Shown: positions 54,774 to 63,734 of the stretch, in pieces
Position numbering within the stretch: position 1 is the stretch's first letter
How the letters are laid out: the number at the start of each line of letters is the position of its first letter
NCBI GenBank assembly: GCA_001910725.1
Contig: MJGA01000021.1
Span: forward strand, 62,001-126,000
Direction: 5' to 3'
Length of the DNA: 64,000 bases
Source: Phanerodontia chrysosporium
Taxonomy: Eukaryota; Basidiomycota; Agaricomycetes; Polyporales; Phanerochaetaceae
Made by a program: the position numbers and the translations under genes
Notes under the pieces: generated by a model
What the model was told of the DNA's origin: nothing
Database searches by the model: none
The model's input: the letters and a program-made list of their open reading frames with translations, nothing else

Positions 54774-56201
54774 ATGGCCACCGAAACACAGCTGGAAACC
54801 GAAATACGCCAAGAAACAAACACGATACAGAACCTCGACGATTTACCCGTCGAACAATTACTCGCAGCAGTGGCACAACGAGTTGGGTTTCAGGGAAACC
54901 CTAATGGCATATCCGTCGCACTATTCCAACAAGCCATAAACCAGGCCGTGAACTCGAGCGGAACATGGTTCACACACTACGGAAACCTCGGCCAAGGAAG
55001 TGGAAGCAACCCCTCAGGAGGAGGAGGAGGTAATCCTCCAGGAGGAGGAGGCAATCCGCCAGGAGGAGGAGGAGGCAATTCCCCAGGAGGAGGAGGCAAC
55101 GGACCGCAACCTCCATCCAACCTCGACCAGAATGTCTTAGCAGCCTTCACAGCGGCAATACGGGCCCTCGTACCACAAGACGAACAGATGACACCCCCGG
55201 AAGAATTCACTGGAGAAGCCGAGAAGGCTCGCGACTTCGTCCACCAATGCGAGATGTACTTTAGAGCCAAAGCCTCCAAGTTCCCCACCGACGAATCTAA
55301 GATCCGCTACTTCGACTCAAGAATGAAGGACGAAGGAAAGAAGTACCCTAGACGATGGGCCACCATGCGAGAGCGAATCTACTTACTCAGTGGATTCCCC
55401 ACATGGGACAAGCACAAGGCAGACTTCCTCGACACATACCAATCACCAGATCCCAGAGCGGAAGCTATGAGCAGGCTCCATGCCATTACGCAAGGCGACA
55501 GATCCGTCCACGAATTCAATGTGGAATTCAATACCCTTCTCGCCGAAGCAGGTGTCATTAACCCCGACGCTGATGAATCCATGGCGCAACAATATGTACG
55601 CGCCCTCGATCATAAACTCGTCGACAAACTCCTCCTCGTTGTACCGGATCACGCCCCTCTATCCCTTTGGCAGAATCATGCCCTCATCATCGACAATAGA
55701 AGACGCATTGTCAAATCAATCCGGCAGCGTAAAGACCACACGCACTACTCCAATCATTCCACCACTTCCAACTCCAACACTACGTCCACTCCTGATCCCA
55801 ATGCAATGGAGATCGACGCCATCACCACCAGGAAGACTGGAGTCAAGTGCTACAATTGTAGACGAGAAGGGCACATTGCACAAGAATGCCGAGCCCCACG
55901 CCGTAACCAAGAGCAGAACGAACAAGGCAACGGGCGTGGACAAGGAAGGAACAACCCCGGACGAGGCGGATTCACACGCCAATTTACGTCAAACCGGGGC
56001 AACAGTCGAACCCAGATCAGGGCAACACAAGTCGAAGGAAAGAACGAAACCAACGAAGGAACCTCTAACACGAACCAAGTTGACATCAACGCCGTCATGG
56101 CCTTGTCCATGCAACAATTCGACGAACTCGCCACTCGCTATTATTCAACGCGCTCGAAGACCAACGACAATGAGACCACGGAGACTCAGAAGGATTTTTA
56201 A
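54774..56201 (+). CDS. Gag of element 2
   Basis: 475 codons from ATG 54774 to TAA 56199-56201. The N-terminal part is followed by a Gly-Pro repeat (GGGGGNPPGGGGNPPGG, encoded by GGA-rich repeats at about 55016-55106), the gag core with EFTGEAEKARDFVHQCEMYF and ARAEAMSRLHAITQGDRSVH-like capsid helices, one zinc knuckle CYNCRREGHIAQEC, and an Asn/Gln/Arg-rich nucleocapsid tail. It ends in GATTTTTAA. Pol lies in the -1 frame, its first ATG 9 nt after the gag stop. Confidence 0.9.
   Translation: MATETQLETEIRQETNTIQNLDDLPVEQLLAAVAQRVGFQGNPNGISVALFQQAINQAVNSSGTWFTHYGNLGQGSGSNPSGGGGGNPPGGGGNPPGGGGGNSPGGGGNGPQPPSNLDQNVLAAFTAAIRALVPQDEQMTPPEEFTGEAEKARDFVHQCEMYFRAKASKFPTDESKIRYFDSRMKDEGKKYPRRWATMRERIYLLSGFPTWDKHKADFLDTYQSPDPRAEAMSRLHAITQGDRSVHEFNVEFNTLLAEAGVINPDADESMAQQYVRALDHKLVDKLLLVVPDHAPLSLWQNHALIIDNRRRIVKSIRQRKDHTHYSNHSTTSNSNTTSTPDPNAMEIDAITTRKTGVKCYNCRREGHIAQECRAPRRNQEQNEQGNGRGQGRNNPGRGGFTRQFTSNRGNSRTQIRATQVEGKNETNEGTSNTNQVDINAVMALSMQQFDELATRYYSTRSKTNDNETTETQKDF
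56194..56201 (+). promoter_or_regulatory. Possible -1 recoding site at the gag stop (U run)
   Basis: The gag frame reads GAT TTT TAA. A one-base backward slip of the TTT codon on the five-U run enters the pol frame as TTT TTA ACT AAG AGG ATG. It is not a perfect X XXY YYZ heptamer. Reinitiation at the ATG at 56210 is the alternative. Confidence 0.35.
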
Positions 56202-56209
56202 CTAAGAGG

Positions 56210-59200
56210 ATGACGCCGGCTGTCACTCCTCAGAGATACTCGATTCATTCTGTATTGGTGGCAGATATGCAAGCGCAATCGATAAATATTCCTGTCACCA
56301 TCAGAACGAGTACAAATGCCGGAACAACCAAGGCTCTCATCGATTCGGGCGCGCAGGGCAAGTTCATCGATCGATCTCTGGTACGAAAGCTCGGGTTACA
56401 AGAACATCCAATGGAGAAACCAATAGCAGTATACAATGTCGACGGAACACCGAACAGGATAGGGAACATCAGAAACTACGTTAACGCCGAAATGGTAATC
56501 AAGGGCAAGACCATGAAGGAACGACTTCTCGTCACCCATCTAGGGAAACAAGAATTAATCCTTGGATTTGACTGGCTGCAAAAGCATAATCCAAGGATTA
56601 ATTGGAAGACAGGCTTGATCGACTTCACCCCCCGAACAATTCTCATTGACGACGAAGCCGATCCAGAAGGACGAATCATACAAGTAGCCACAAAGGAAGA
56701 AGAGGCCCTTCTACGCACACATTTATTAGTTGAACGAGGTGGAGGAACACTTCCAACTAGAGGAAGTGACGAAGCAGCTGGATACGATATCTCCTCTGCC
56801 GAGTCAATCGTCATTCCACCATGGAGTCGCATGAAGGTCCGGACAGGACTAAAGATCACTCCTCCCACTGGCACGTATGCTCGCATAGCTCCAAGAAGCG
56901 GGCTAGCATCAAAGGGAATCGACGTTGCCGCAGGAGTGGTAGACCGAGATTACACAGGCGAAATCATGGTCATACTGGTCAACAACACCAAGGAACCATT
57001 CCAAGTACAACCTGGGGATAGAATTGCGCAAATAATCCTAGAAAGGATTATGCAGCCAGAGGTCAAGGAAGTCACTAACCTCACGCAAACCACCCGAGGA
57101 AGCAAGGGCTTTGGATCCACTGGTTTGGGACCGTCTTTTCAACGGCTTCTACACGTCACGATAGGTGCAATACGCATGGCGACCCATCCTGAATGCCCTC
57201 CACAATTCCAAGTCACCTCATCCGACTACGTTAACCAGGATGAAGAAGTGACAGAAGACTTCGTGCTAGCATACACACCAGGCAAGCATGAAGTATGGGT
57301 TCGCGCCATTGAAACCACAACCGCACAAGCAATTCACGACCTGTACATCAACGCAAAGGTCAATCCGGCAATGACATTAGCACAGGAGGAAGGATCGCAG
57401 AAGAAAGCAGTCTACATTCCAGACTACCTCGATGAATTCAAGGAAGTCTTCGAGAAGAAGGCAGCTGAACGCTTCCCAGAATCAAGACCATATGATCATG
57501 CCATTGACCTCAAGCCAGATTTCGTCCCCCGAGACTGCAAAGTGTACCCATTGTCGCCGTTGGAAGAGGAGAAGATGAATGAGTTTATCGATGAAAACCT
57601 ACGCAAAGGGTATATCCGGCCAAGCAAGTCTCCAATGGCATCACCATTCTTCTTCGTAGGAAAGAAGGATGGCAGTCTGCGACCATGCCAAGATTACAGA
57701 TATCTAAATGAGGGGACCGTCAAGAACGTATACCCGCTACCACTCATCTCCGAACTCCTCGACAAGATCAAAGGGTTCAAACGGTTTACAAAGATGGACC
57801 TACGATCGGGCTACAACAATGTCAGGATTAAAGATGGAGACCAGTGGAAGGCAGCCTTCAAGACAAGTAGAGGGCTGTTTGAACCCACGGTTATGTTCTT
57901 CGGGTTGTGCAACTCACCGGCTACATTCCAGGCAATGATGAACGACATCTTCAAGGACATGCTAGGCGAAGGATGGTTACAAATCTACATGGACGACATT
58001 CTAATCTGCGGACACGACAGTCAAGACATCCAGGAAAAGACAATTCGCGTCATAAGAAGACTCCGGGAAAACGACCTCTTCGTCAAACCTGAAAAATGCG
58101 CCTTCGACGTCGAATCGGTTGAATTTTTGGGAATGATTGTATCATTCAATAATGTTTCAATGGACCCCGTCAAAGTCAAGGGGGTCCTAGAATGGCCAGT
58201 TCCCACTACCGTAAAGCAAGTGCGAGGATTCCTGGGCTTCGGAAATTTCTACCGAAGATTCATAGACCATTACTCTGATATTGCACGCCCACTCGTGGAC
58301 CTCACAAAGAAGGACGCACCGTTCAACTGGACTACGGAATGCCAACAAGCCTTCGATGAATTGAAAAGACGGTTTACCACGGCACCCGTCCTACTCACTC
58401 CGGACACCACTAAACCCTTCGTCATCGAATGCGACGCTTCCCTTGTGGCAACCGCAGCGGTACTACGTCAGCAAGATGAAAATGGAGAATGGCACCCCGT
58501 CGCATACCTTTCCCAATCCCTATTACCAGCGGAACGGAACTACGAAATCTACGACAGAGAACTCTTGGCAATTATCCGCGCTCTAGAGGCATGGCGCCAT
58601 TATCTACATGGAGCATACCACCCAATTCGCATCCTAACTGATCATAAGAATCTAACTTATTTCCGTTCGCCACGACGACTTAACCGACGGCAAGCACGAT
58701 GGCATCTATTCCTTTCGCAATTCAACTACACACTTCATCATTGCCCCGGGTCTCAACTAGTTCAAGCAGACGCCATGACCCGCAATCGTTTCCCTACTCA
58801 CACCGCGGACGACAACATCGATATTATTCTTCTCCCCGACTCAGTATTTCAAACCACTCGCATTCGATCATTGCACATGGCAACTGACCTCCTCACAAGC
58901 ACCGACCATTCAATCTCTCCTATGCACCACCCATTCGATGACAACCTCCGAAGGGATATTCGACGTCTCACAGAAGACGACCCTTTTGCCAACACAGTCA
59001 TTGCAGCACTAAACAGCACTCACCTCCCTTTCCCTGGGCGAACTACACGAGATGACTGGTCATTTGAAGATGGCCTCATCTTCTACCGCGATAAATGTTA
59101 TGTTCCATCTGACCTTCAACTCCGACGCCAAGTAACACACCTTTATCACGATTCCCCTATAACTGGCCATCCGGGAAGGTATAAAACAGCTGAACTCATT

Positions 59201-61432
59201 GACCGGGACTTTTACTGGCCAGGAATGCGCTCCTTTGTCGCTGCATACGTGCAAGGTTGCGCTACCTGCCAACAGATGAAAGTCAACACGCATCCCACGA
59301 AACCGCCGCTACAGCCGATCAAGGCCACGCACCGATCTCGCCCTTTTGCTTTCGTCACCTGTGACTTCATCACTCATCTCCCTGTGTCCCGCGGCTATTC
59401 AGCTCTGATGGTCGTGGTCGACCACGATTCTACGAAGGGGGTAATCCTTATCCCTTGCACCGAAAAAATCGATGCAATAACGACCGCCACAAACTACCAT
59501 AATCAAGTTTTTCGTCGCTTCGGGATGCCAAGTGTATTCCTATCGGATAGGGGACCACAGTTCGACTCGCAAGTCATGCGGGAATTATGGAGACTCACCG
59601 GAACAGAACAACGCCTGAGTACACCATATCACCCTCAAACGGATGGTGAAACAGAACGCGTCAACCGCGAAATCGAATCCTACCTACGGATCTTCTGCTC
59701 CAACCACCCGCATGACTGGGCAGACTTCGTAACGAATATGGAGTTTGCCTTCAACAATAGGGAACACTCGGCGACCCACCATTCTCCCTTCTTCCTTATG
59801 TACGGTTCTCACCCAATGGCGTTACCCACACAATTCGCCAAGTCCAAAGTCCCTTCTATTCAAGAATGGTTCAGAAGGCGACAACGGGCACAAGAAGAAG
59901 CAGGAGCCGCATTAGATTATGCCACGGCACAAATGGCTACCCGGGTCTGCCGGCATTTCCAACCTTTCAAAGAAGGTCAGAAGGTCTGGTTGGAAATGAC
60001 TCATCACGACGACGGCTACCCCTTCAAGAAGCTAGCTCCCAAGAGGCACGGACCCTTCAAGATAGCCAAGGTCTTATCGCGCCTCGTGTACAAGTTGGCG
60101 CTTCCCAAAACCATGAAGATTCACCCCGTGGTACATGCTTCGCTTCTATCTCCGTATCATGAAACACCGCAGCATGGGAAAAACTTCCTGAACCCCCCTC
60201 CTGACCTTATCGATGGTCACGAGGAGTACGAAGTTGAAGCCATTTTGGCGGATCGTCCCTGGGGCAACGGAAGACGTTACCTCATCAGGTGGAAAGACCA
60301 ACCAACGGCGGAAAACTCATGGGAACCGGAATCTCATCTCGAGAACGCCAAGGAACTACTCGAAGAATATAAAAGCAGACACCCTAGGCTTCATGGTCAG
60401 CAGCGACCTCGCTCTACAACATCAGCCACTAGTACAACTGCCTCTACAAACCCTCCGCAATGTCGACCAACTTCTCCTCCACCTACCAGCGCATCCAGGC
60501 CCTCGCTACCCTCATGGGCAGCGACACCATCCCCATCACCAACAATGACCGACTTCTCGCCCTTAGCCAACTCCTCCCAGACGACTTCACTGACCACATT
60601 TTCACCCGCAACATCGACATCACCATCAACGACTGGCTCAACAACAACCCCACTCCCAACGAGCGAAATGATCTCTGGAAGATCATCCTCGAATGGTGCA
60701 CCAAATCCCAGCTCGCCTTCGACGACGAGGTCGAACGACGGATCGTCGCATGGGAGGCCCAAGAACGTATCCGAGAACTCATCGGATCGTCCCTCCCTGA
60801 GATCCTCCGCCTGGCCGAAGAAGACAGAAGAGGAGACGTTGACGAGGAACCCGTCCGAGAAGAACCACCCTCCGAGCCAAATGCCCAAGACCCTGACGTC
60901 CAAGAGCTCCCAGGCGAAAGCCAAGAGCCCGCAACCTCTAACTCCGACACCCTCGTCGAAGACAGACCCTGGTACGTCGAAGGAGACTGGCACGAAGGGG
61001 TCACAGGACAACATGGAGAAAGGACCTGGAACGGCGTCACCGTCAGGCACTTCGCCAATCATGCCTACGAAGAACAGCTCGCCGCAGAACGCGATTGGCC
61101 CCAATTTCGAGAACGCCTCAACAACATCCAGTATCACCCTGTCACCCGAGACGCACTCCGCTCCACGGCGTTCCAAGAGGGAGCGACGACTACCTGCGCG
61201 GTATTTGCAAACTACGCTCTTGCCACCATCCACGTCCAACGCATCACCGACAACACCCGAGATGCTGTCGGTGACCTTATCCAACAGCTCCAATCCACAG
61301 CCGCTCCACGCCTCGTCCGAATGGCCCGACGAATCCGCGATCAGCTCAACCATCTCTACGATGCTCAACGAGAGCAAGAACTTCTCGTTGCCACTCTCGC
61401 AGAACAAGACGACCACATCGTGGAAATGGTAG
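56210..61432 (+). CDS. Pol of element 2: protease, dUTPase, RT, RNase H, integrase, chromodomain
   Basis: 1740 codons without a stop. Protease has TKALIDSGAQGKFIDRSLV (Asp near residue 44). A dUTPase occupies about 177-307. The RT has YMDDILI near residue 593 and the RNase H IECDAS near 739 and YEIYDRELLAII. Integrase has the HHCC finger (HDSPITGHPGR, GCATCQQMK), then CDFITHLP, LSDRGPQFDS and TERVNREIESYLR as the DDE residues. A chromodomain (EYEVEAILADRP...LIRWKDQPTAENSWEPE) lies near 1338-1395. The last 340 residues are Ser/Thr/Pro-rich with no domain; this part overlaps ORF3, which probably is the selected frame there. All catalytic residues seen are intact. Confidence 0.95.
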   Translation: MTPAVTPQRYSIHSVLVADMQAQSINIPVTIRTSTNAGTTKALIDSGAQGKFIDRSLVRKLGLQEHPMEKPIAVYNVDGTPNRIGNIRNYVNAEMVIKGKTMKERLLVTHLGKQELILGFDWLQKHNPRINWKTGLIDFTPRTILIDDEADPEGRIIQVATKEEEALLRTHLLVERGGGTLPTRGSDEAAGYDISSAESIVIPPWSRMKVRTGLKITPPTGTYARIAPRSGLASKGIDVAAGVVDRDYTGEIMVILVNNTKEPFQVQPGDRIAQIILERIMQPEVKEVTNLTQTTRGSKGFGSTGLGPSFQRLLHVTIGAIRMATHPECPPQFQVTSSDYVNQDEEVTEDFVLAYTPGKHEVWVRAIETTTAQAIHDLYINAKVNPAMTLAQEEGSQKKAVYIPDYLDEFKEVFEKKAAERFPESRPYDHAIDLKPDFVPRDCKVYPLSPLEEEKMNEFIDENLRKGYIRPSKSPMASPFFFVGKKDGSLRPCQDYRYLNEGTVKNVYPLPLISELLDKIKGFKRFTKMDLRSGYNNVRIKDGDQWKAAFKTSRGLFEPTVMFFGLCNSPATFQAMMNDIFKDMLGEGWLQIYMDDILICGHDSQDIQEKTIRVIRRLRENDLFVKPEKCAFDVESVEFLGMIVSFNNVSMDPVKVKGVLEWPVPTTVKQVRGFLGFGNFYRRFIDHYSDIARPLVDLTKKDAPFNWTTECQQAFDELKRRFTTAPVLLTPDTTKPFVIECDASLVATAAVLRQQDENGEWHPVAYLSQSLLPAERNYEIYDRELLAIIRALEAWRHYLHGAYHPIRILTDHKNLTYFRSPRRLNRRQARWHLFLSQFNYTLHHCPGSQLVQADAMTRNRFPTHTADDNIDIILLPDSVFQTTRIRSLHMATDLLTSTDHSISPMHHPFDDNLRRDIRRLTEDDPFANTVIAALNSTHLPFPGRTTRDDWSFEDGLIFYRDKCYVPSDLQLRRQVTHLYHDSPITGHPGRYKTAELIDRDFYWPGMRSFVAAYVQGCATCQQMKVNTHPTKPPLQPIKATHRSRPFAFVTCDFITHLPVSRGYSALMVVVDHDSTKGVILIPCTEKIDAITTATNYHNQVFRRFGMPSVFLSDRGPQFDSQVMRELWRLTGTEQRLSTPYHPQTDGETERVNREIESYLRIFCSNHPHDWADFVTNMEFAFNNREHSATHHSPFFLMYGSHPMALPTQFAKSKVPSIQEWFRRRQRAQEEAGAALDYATAQMATRVCRHFQPFKEGQKVWLEMTHHDDGYPFKKLAPKRHGPFKIAKVLSRLVYKLALPKTMKIHPVVHASLLSPYHETPQHGKNFLNPPPDLIDGHEEYEVEAILADRPWGNGRRYLIRWKDQPTAENSWEPESHLENAKELLEEYKSRHPRLHGQQRPRSTTSATSTTASTNPPQCRPTSPPPTSASRPSLPSWAATPSPSPTMTDFSPLANSSQTTSLTTFSPATSTSPSTTGSTTTPLPTSEMISGRSSSNGAPNPSSPSTTRSNDGSSHGRPKNVSENSSDRPSLRSSAWPKKTEEETLTRNPSEKNHPPSQMPKTLTSKSSQAKAKSPQPLTPTPSSKTDPGTSKETGTKGSQDNMEKGPGTASPSGTSPIMPTKNSSPQNAIGPNFENASTTSSITLSPETHSAPRRSKRERRLPARYLQTTLLPPSTSNASPTTPEMLSVTLSNSSNPQPLHASSEWPDESAISSTISTMLNESKNFSLPLSQNKTTTSWKW
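56738..57130 (+). other. dUTPase domain inside pol of element 2, between protease and RT
   Basis: All five trimeric dUTPase motifs are present and uninterrupted: RGSDEAAGYDISS, APRSGLASKGID, GVVDRDYTGEI, GDRIAQIIL and RGSKGFGSTG. The Ser of PRSG and the Asp/Tyr of DRDYTGE are conserved, so the domain should hydrolyse dUTP. Placement is as in some retroviruses that carry dUTPase within pol, but differs from element 1. Confidence 0.92.
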
Positions 61433-61818
61433 ACGGAGTCTGGAACACGTACTTCGATCCAAACATCGGACACGTGCAATACGGCGAACGACTCCACTTT
61501 CGCTCCCAGACAGCTCATCGCACCGAACCCCTTCCTCGCCGCCCTCAGTACAACCAGAGGGTCTGGGCTCCCCTCTATCGGGAGACTCGCCCCACTCGGG
61601 GATGGTCGTTCAATGAGGTATCACCCAACAGCAACACAAATACCCCATCTCGTCGTCAACGTCGTCGCGACCGTCGTGCTCGTGTCTCCAACGACGAACC
61701 CACCATCATTCCACCTCCGTATACACCTCGAGATACGACTCCTCATAACGCGGATGCCCCCGGCAACAGCTCCACTTTGACAGACTCCGATCTGCCTCCG
61801 GAGTGTATCACGCAGTAA
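60460..61818 (+). CDS. ORF3 of element 2, overlapping the end of pol
   Basis: 452 codons from ATG 60460 to TAA 61816-61818, in the -1 frame relative to pol. It shares 973 nt with the Ser/Thr/Pro tail of pol and ends 39 nt before the 3' LTR. The protein has normal composition: NDRLLALSQLLPDDFTDHIF, NDLWKIILEWCTKSQLAFDD, EAQERIRELIGSSLPEILRL, an acidic Glu/Pro region, RPWYVEGDWHEG, long helices (DQLNHLYDAQREQELLVATL) and a basic Arg-rich C terminus. No signal peptide or membrane segment, so it is not an env glycoprotein. Function unknown. Confidence 0.6.
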   Translation: MSTNFSSTYQRIQALATLMGSDTIPITNNDRLLALSQLLPDDFTDHIFTRNIDITINDWLNNNPTPNERNDLWKIILEWCTKSQLAFDDEVERRIVAWEAQERIRELIGSSLPEILRLAEEDRRGDVDEEPVREEPPSEPNAQDPDVQELPGESQEPATSNSDTLVEDRPWYVEGDWHEGVTGQHGERTWNGVTVRHFANHAYEEQLAAERDWPQFRERLNNIQYHPVTRDALRSTAFQEGATTTCAVFANYALATIHVQRITDNTRDAVGDLIQQLQSTAAPRLVRMARRIRDQLNHLYDAQREQELLVATLAEQDDHIVEMVDGVWNTYFDPNIGHVQYGERLHFRSQTAHRTEPLPRRPQYNQRVWAPLYRETRPTRGWSFNEVSPNSNTNTPSRRQRRRDRRARVSNDEPTIIPPPYTPRDTTPHNADAPGNSSTLTDSDLPPECITQ

Positions 61819-61857
61819 GTCGGTCTCGACGGAGCTCGACCGTGGACAGGGACGTAA

Positions 61858-62193
61858 TGTTACAGTTGGGATATGGCTGTGCAAGGCTATACTGATTTAT
61901 TTGATCCTCTCTTTTCTCTTACATGTTTCACCCCTCTTTCATCATGTTTCATCCCTTGATTCATTATGACTCATACTGACTGGTAGCCTATGCCTCGTTG
62001 TTCCCTCCTGGTAGCAGGCCTGGGTTAGAGTATATAAGGACTACCTCTCTGTACTCTTTTCTTCAGCTTCTCCTCTTGTACTCTCGTCTAGTTATCTATT
62101 GCTACACTTGGAGCCTGAGTCCAAGTCTTCTGTACTCGCGCTACACTTGAGGCCTGCGCTCAAGTCCTCTATACACGTATTCAGACTCTTACA
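61858..62193 (+). repeat. 3' LTR of element 2
   Basis: Read base by base it matches 54059-54394 with no difference I can find. It is followed by the CGCGC duplication at 62194-62198. Its TATA box at 62031-62038 lies about 215 bp before the next gene's start codon. Confidence 0.97.
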
Positions 62194-62251
62194 CGCGCCA
62201 AGCTGTCTTTCGCAGAGTAGATTACTCGGTTACAGCCCGTCGCCAACCCTC

Positions 62252-63408
62252 ATGGCATCTCCGTTCTCTCCTCAGATCCTGCAGGATCTTGTCGTCCTTC
62301 AAGGCAATGAGATCGTGCGTCTGAAGGCGGAGCTGGAAGCAGCAACGGTGAGCATCATATTCTGTTCCGTGCTCGTCCGTCTTGCCTACCGAGCGGCCTT
62401 CGATCGGCGCGTAGGATCGTATCCAGGCCCTGGAGAAGCAGTTGAAAGAGTCGCGCGGCACGCACGAAGAGCCGCGGGAGGACACTGATCTCGAGAGTGG
62501 AGGGCCATCCCGAACATCGTCTGTATGATCTCCTCCTCAAGGGTGCTACATGTCGCTCACGATGGCCCGAAGCAATGGTGGCTGAGGACCCAGATCCCTG
62601 AAACACAAGAGGACCCGCAGGTGGACGTGGACACGAATGTCCAGAGCCTCGAGGGAGAGATCCCTTTCCCTTGTGTGTTCCCTATCCATGGAGGGACGGC
62701 TCTGGATCCACTCTGCGCCAAGAGTGGTAAACAGTCCATCAAAGATGCGATGAAAGTGAGCATGGTGTTTAGCATGGTCATTGCTGCTAACCACGGGCGC
62801 GCGATATGTACTTGAGCAGTGAGTATGCCCTCCCGTTCCTTGCTCAGGGAGGTTGTAAAATTGACGGCGATGCAGGACAGAGGTGCCCTTTATTTCCCTG
62901 AAGTGGCCTCTCGTCTTCTGGACAGACACGACTTGTAACAAGTTTGTTGCACTCGTGCCCCAGGACCGTATGAAGAGCGATGGAACAGTCGACCGATACT
63001 TCGCTGGATTCATGCTGGGGGAGCAAGAAGTCTTTGTCGATGCTCCAGACAAGCAGCGCTACTACCTCGGAAAGTATATCGGCTCTTCCGCTCCCAGGAC
63101 TCGATATCGGCGGACTGGTACCACGGTAGTCCCATATGACGCCCTTCCAAACGAGGTGTGTTGCTCCATCAGCCTGTCCAGCCATTTCCTGGTGCCGATG
63201 TTCATATTATCAACTGCAAACCGTTCAGACGAAAACCGCGCTCATTGACATGTCGTGCCCCATGAAACAGAGGGAGGCGACCGCTGCGAAGTACGAGGAA
63301 GGCACGATGGCGCCGAGGCGGATGTACTATCGACGCATCGGCTTCGACAGGGACCTGTACGCCCGACTGCGTAGTGTCGCTCCTGCCACAAATGCACCCG
63401 ACGAGTGA
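62252..63408 (+). CDS. YYLG-family protein E (function unknown)
   Basis: ATG at 62252 gives MASPFSPQILQDLVVLQGNE then IVRLKAELEAAT, nearly the same N terminus as A and B. After a GT-AG intron comes a coiled-coil exon (DRIQALEKQLKESRGTHEE). Middle exons are less certain (VDTNVQSLEGEIPFP; LREVVKLTAMQDRGALYFPE). The core exon reads DRMKSDGTVDRYFAG, KQRYYLGKYIGSS and PYDALPNE. The last exon has MAPRRMYYRRIGFDRDLYAR and ends NAPDE (stop 63406-63408). The start codon is 54 nt after the duplicated target of element 2, so its native promoter was pushed 8.1 kb upstream. Confidence 0.6.
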
Positions 63409-63734
63409 AATGGGGCGGCGTGATGCAGGATCCGGCCCTTCAGGGTCGCGATTGCAAAACAATTGTGGTTAATATGCGTTCTCAGAAGAATATAGCATGT
63501 GCACTATCTCAGTCAAGTTATGAAGAGGAAAGAAATCACTGGATCTGCACATGAGCTTAGCGTCTGCGATGGCTGAGTACGAGGAGGCTTGCATAGACGC
63601 CTAAGCGCATCATTTGATGCTATCACCGAAGACCTTCCATACATGGTAATCTACGTCAGAGCGCGCCCGGGTTTCCCGCCGAGTCCGACGCACTTCATTC
63701 TTGGCTCTCATCACCGCGATCCTCTCGGGAAACG
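63409..63734. other. Short intergenic region
   Basis: No feature seen. It contains the promoter of the gene that starts at 63735. Confidence 0.5.

Larger units (their letters stand above)
54059..62193 (+). mobile_element. Young Ty3/gypsy chromoelement with internal dUTPase and an overlapping ORF3 (element 2)
   Basis: 8135 bp, flanked by the 5-bp duplication CGCGC (54054-54058 and 62194-62198). The two 336-bp LTRs appear identical, so insertion is very recent. Order: LTR, leader with AUG-less gag extension, gag, pol (protease, dUTPase, RT, RNase H, integrase, chromodomain, Ser/Thr/Pro tail), ORF3 overlapping the end of pol, polypurine-rich GTGGACAGGGACGTAA, LTR. All ORFs are intact; the element is probably active. 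It has split the upstream region of the gene at 62252. Confidence 0.96.

Noticed and set aside
60397..61518. 373-codon antisense ORF across the pol/ORF3 overlap
   Set aside because: The minus-strand translation is Val/Ser/Gly-rich with no domain and is explained by the codon bias of the plus-strand ORFs; no promoter or start context supports it.
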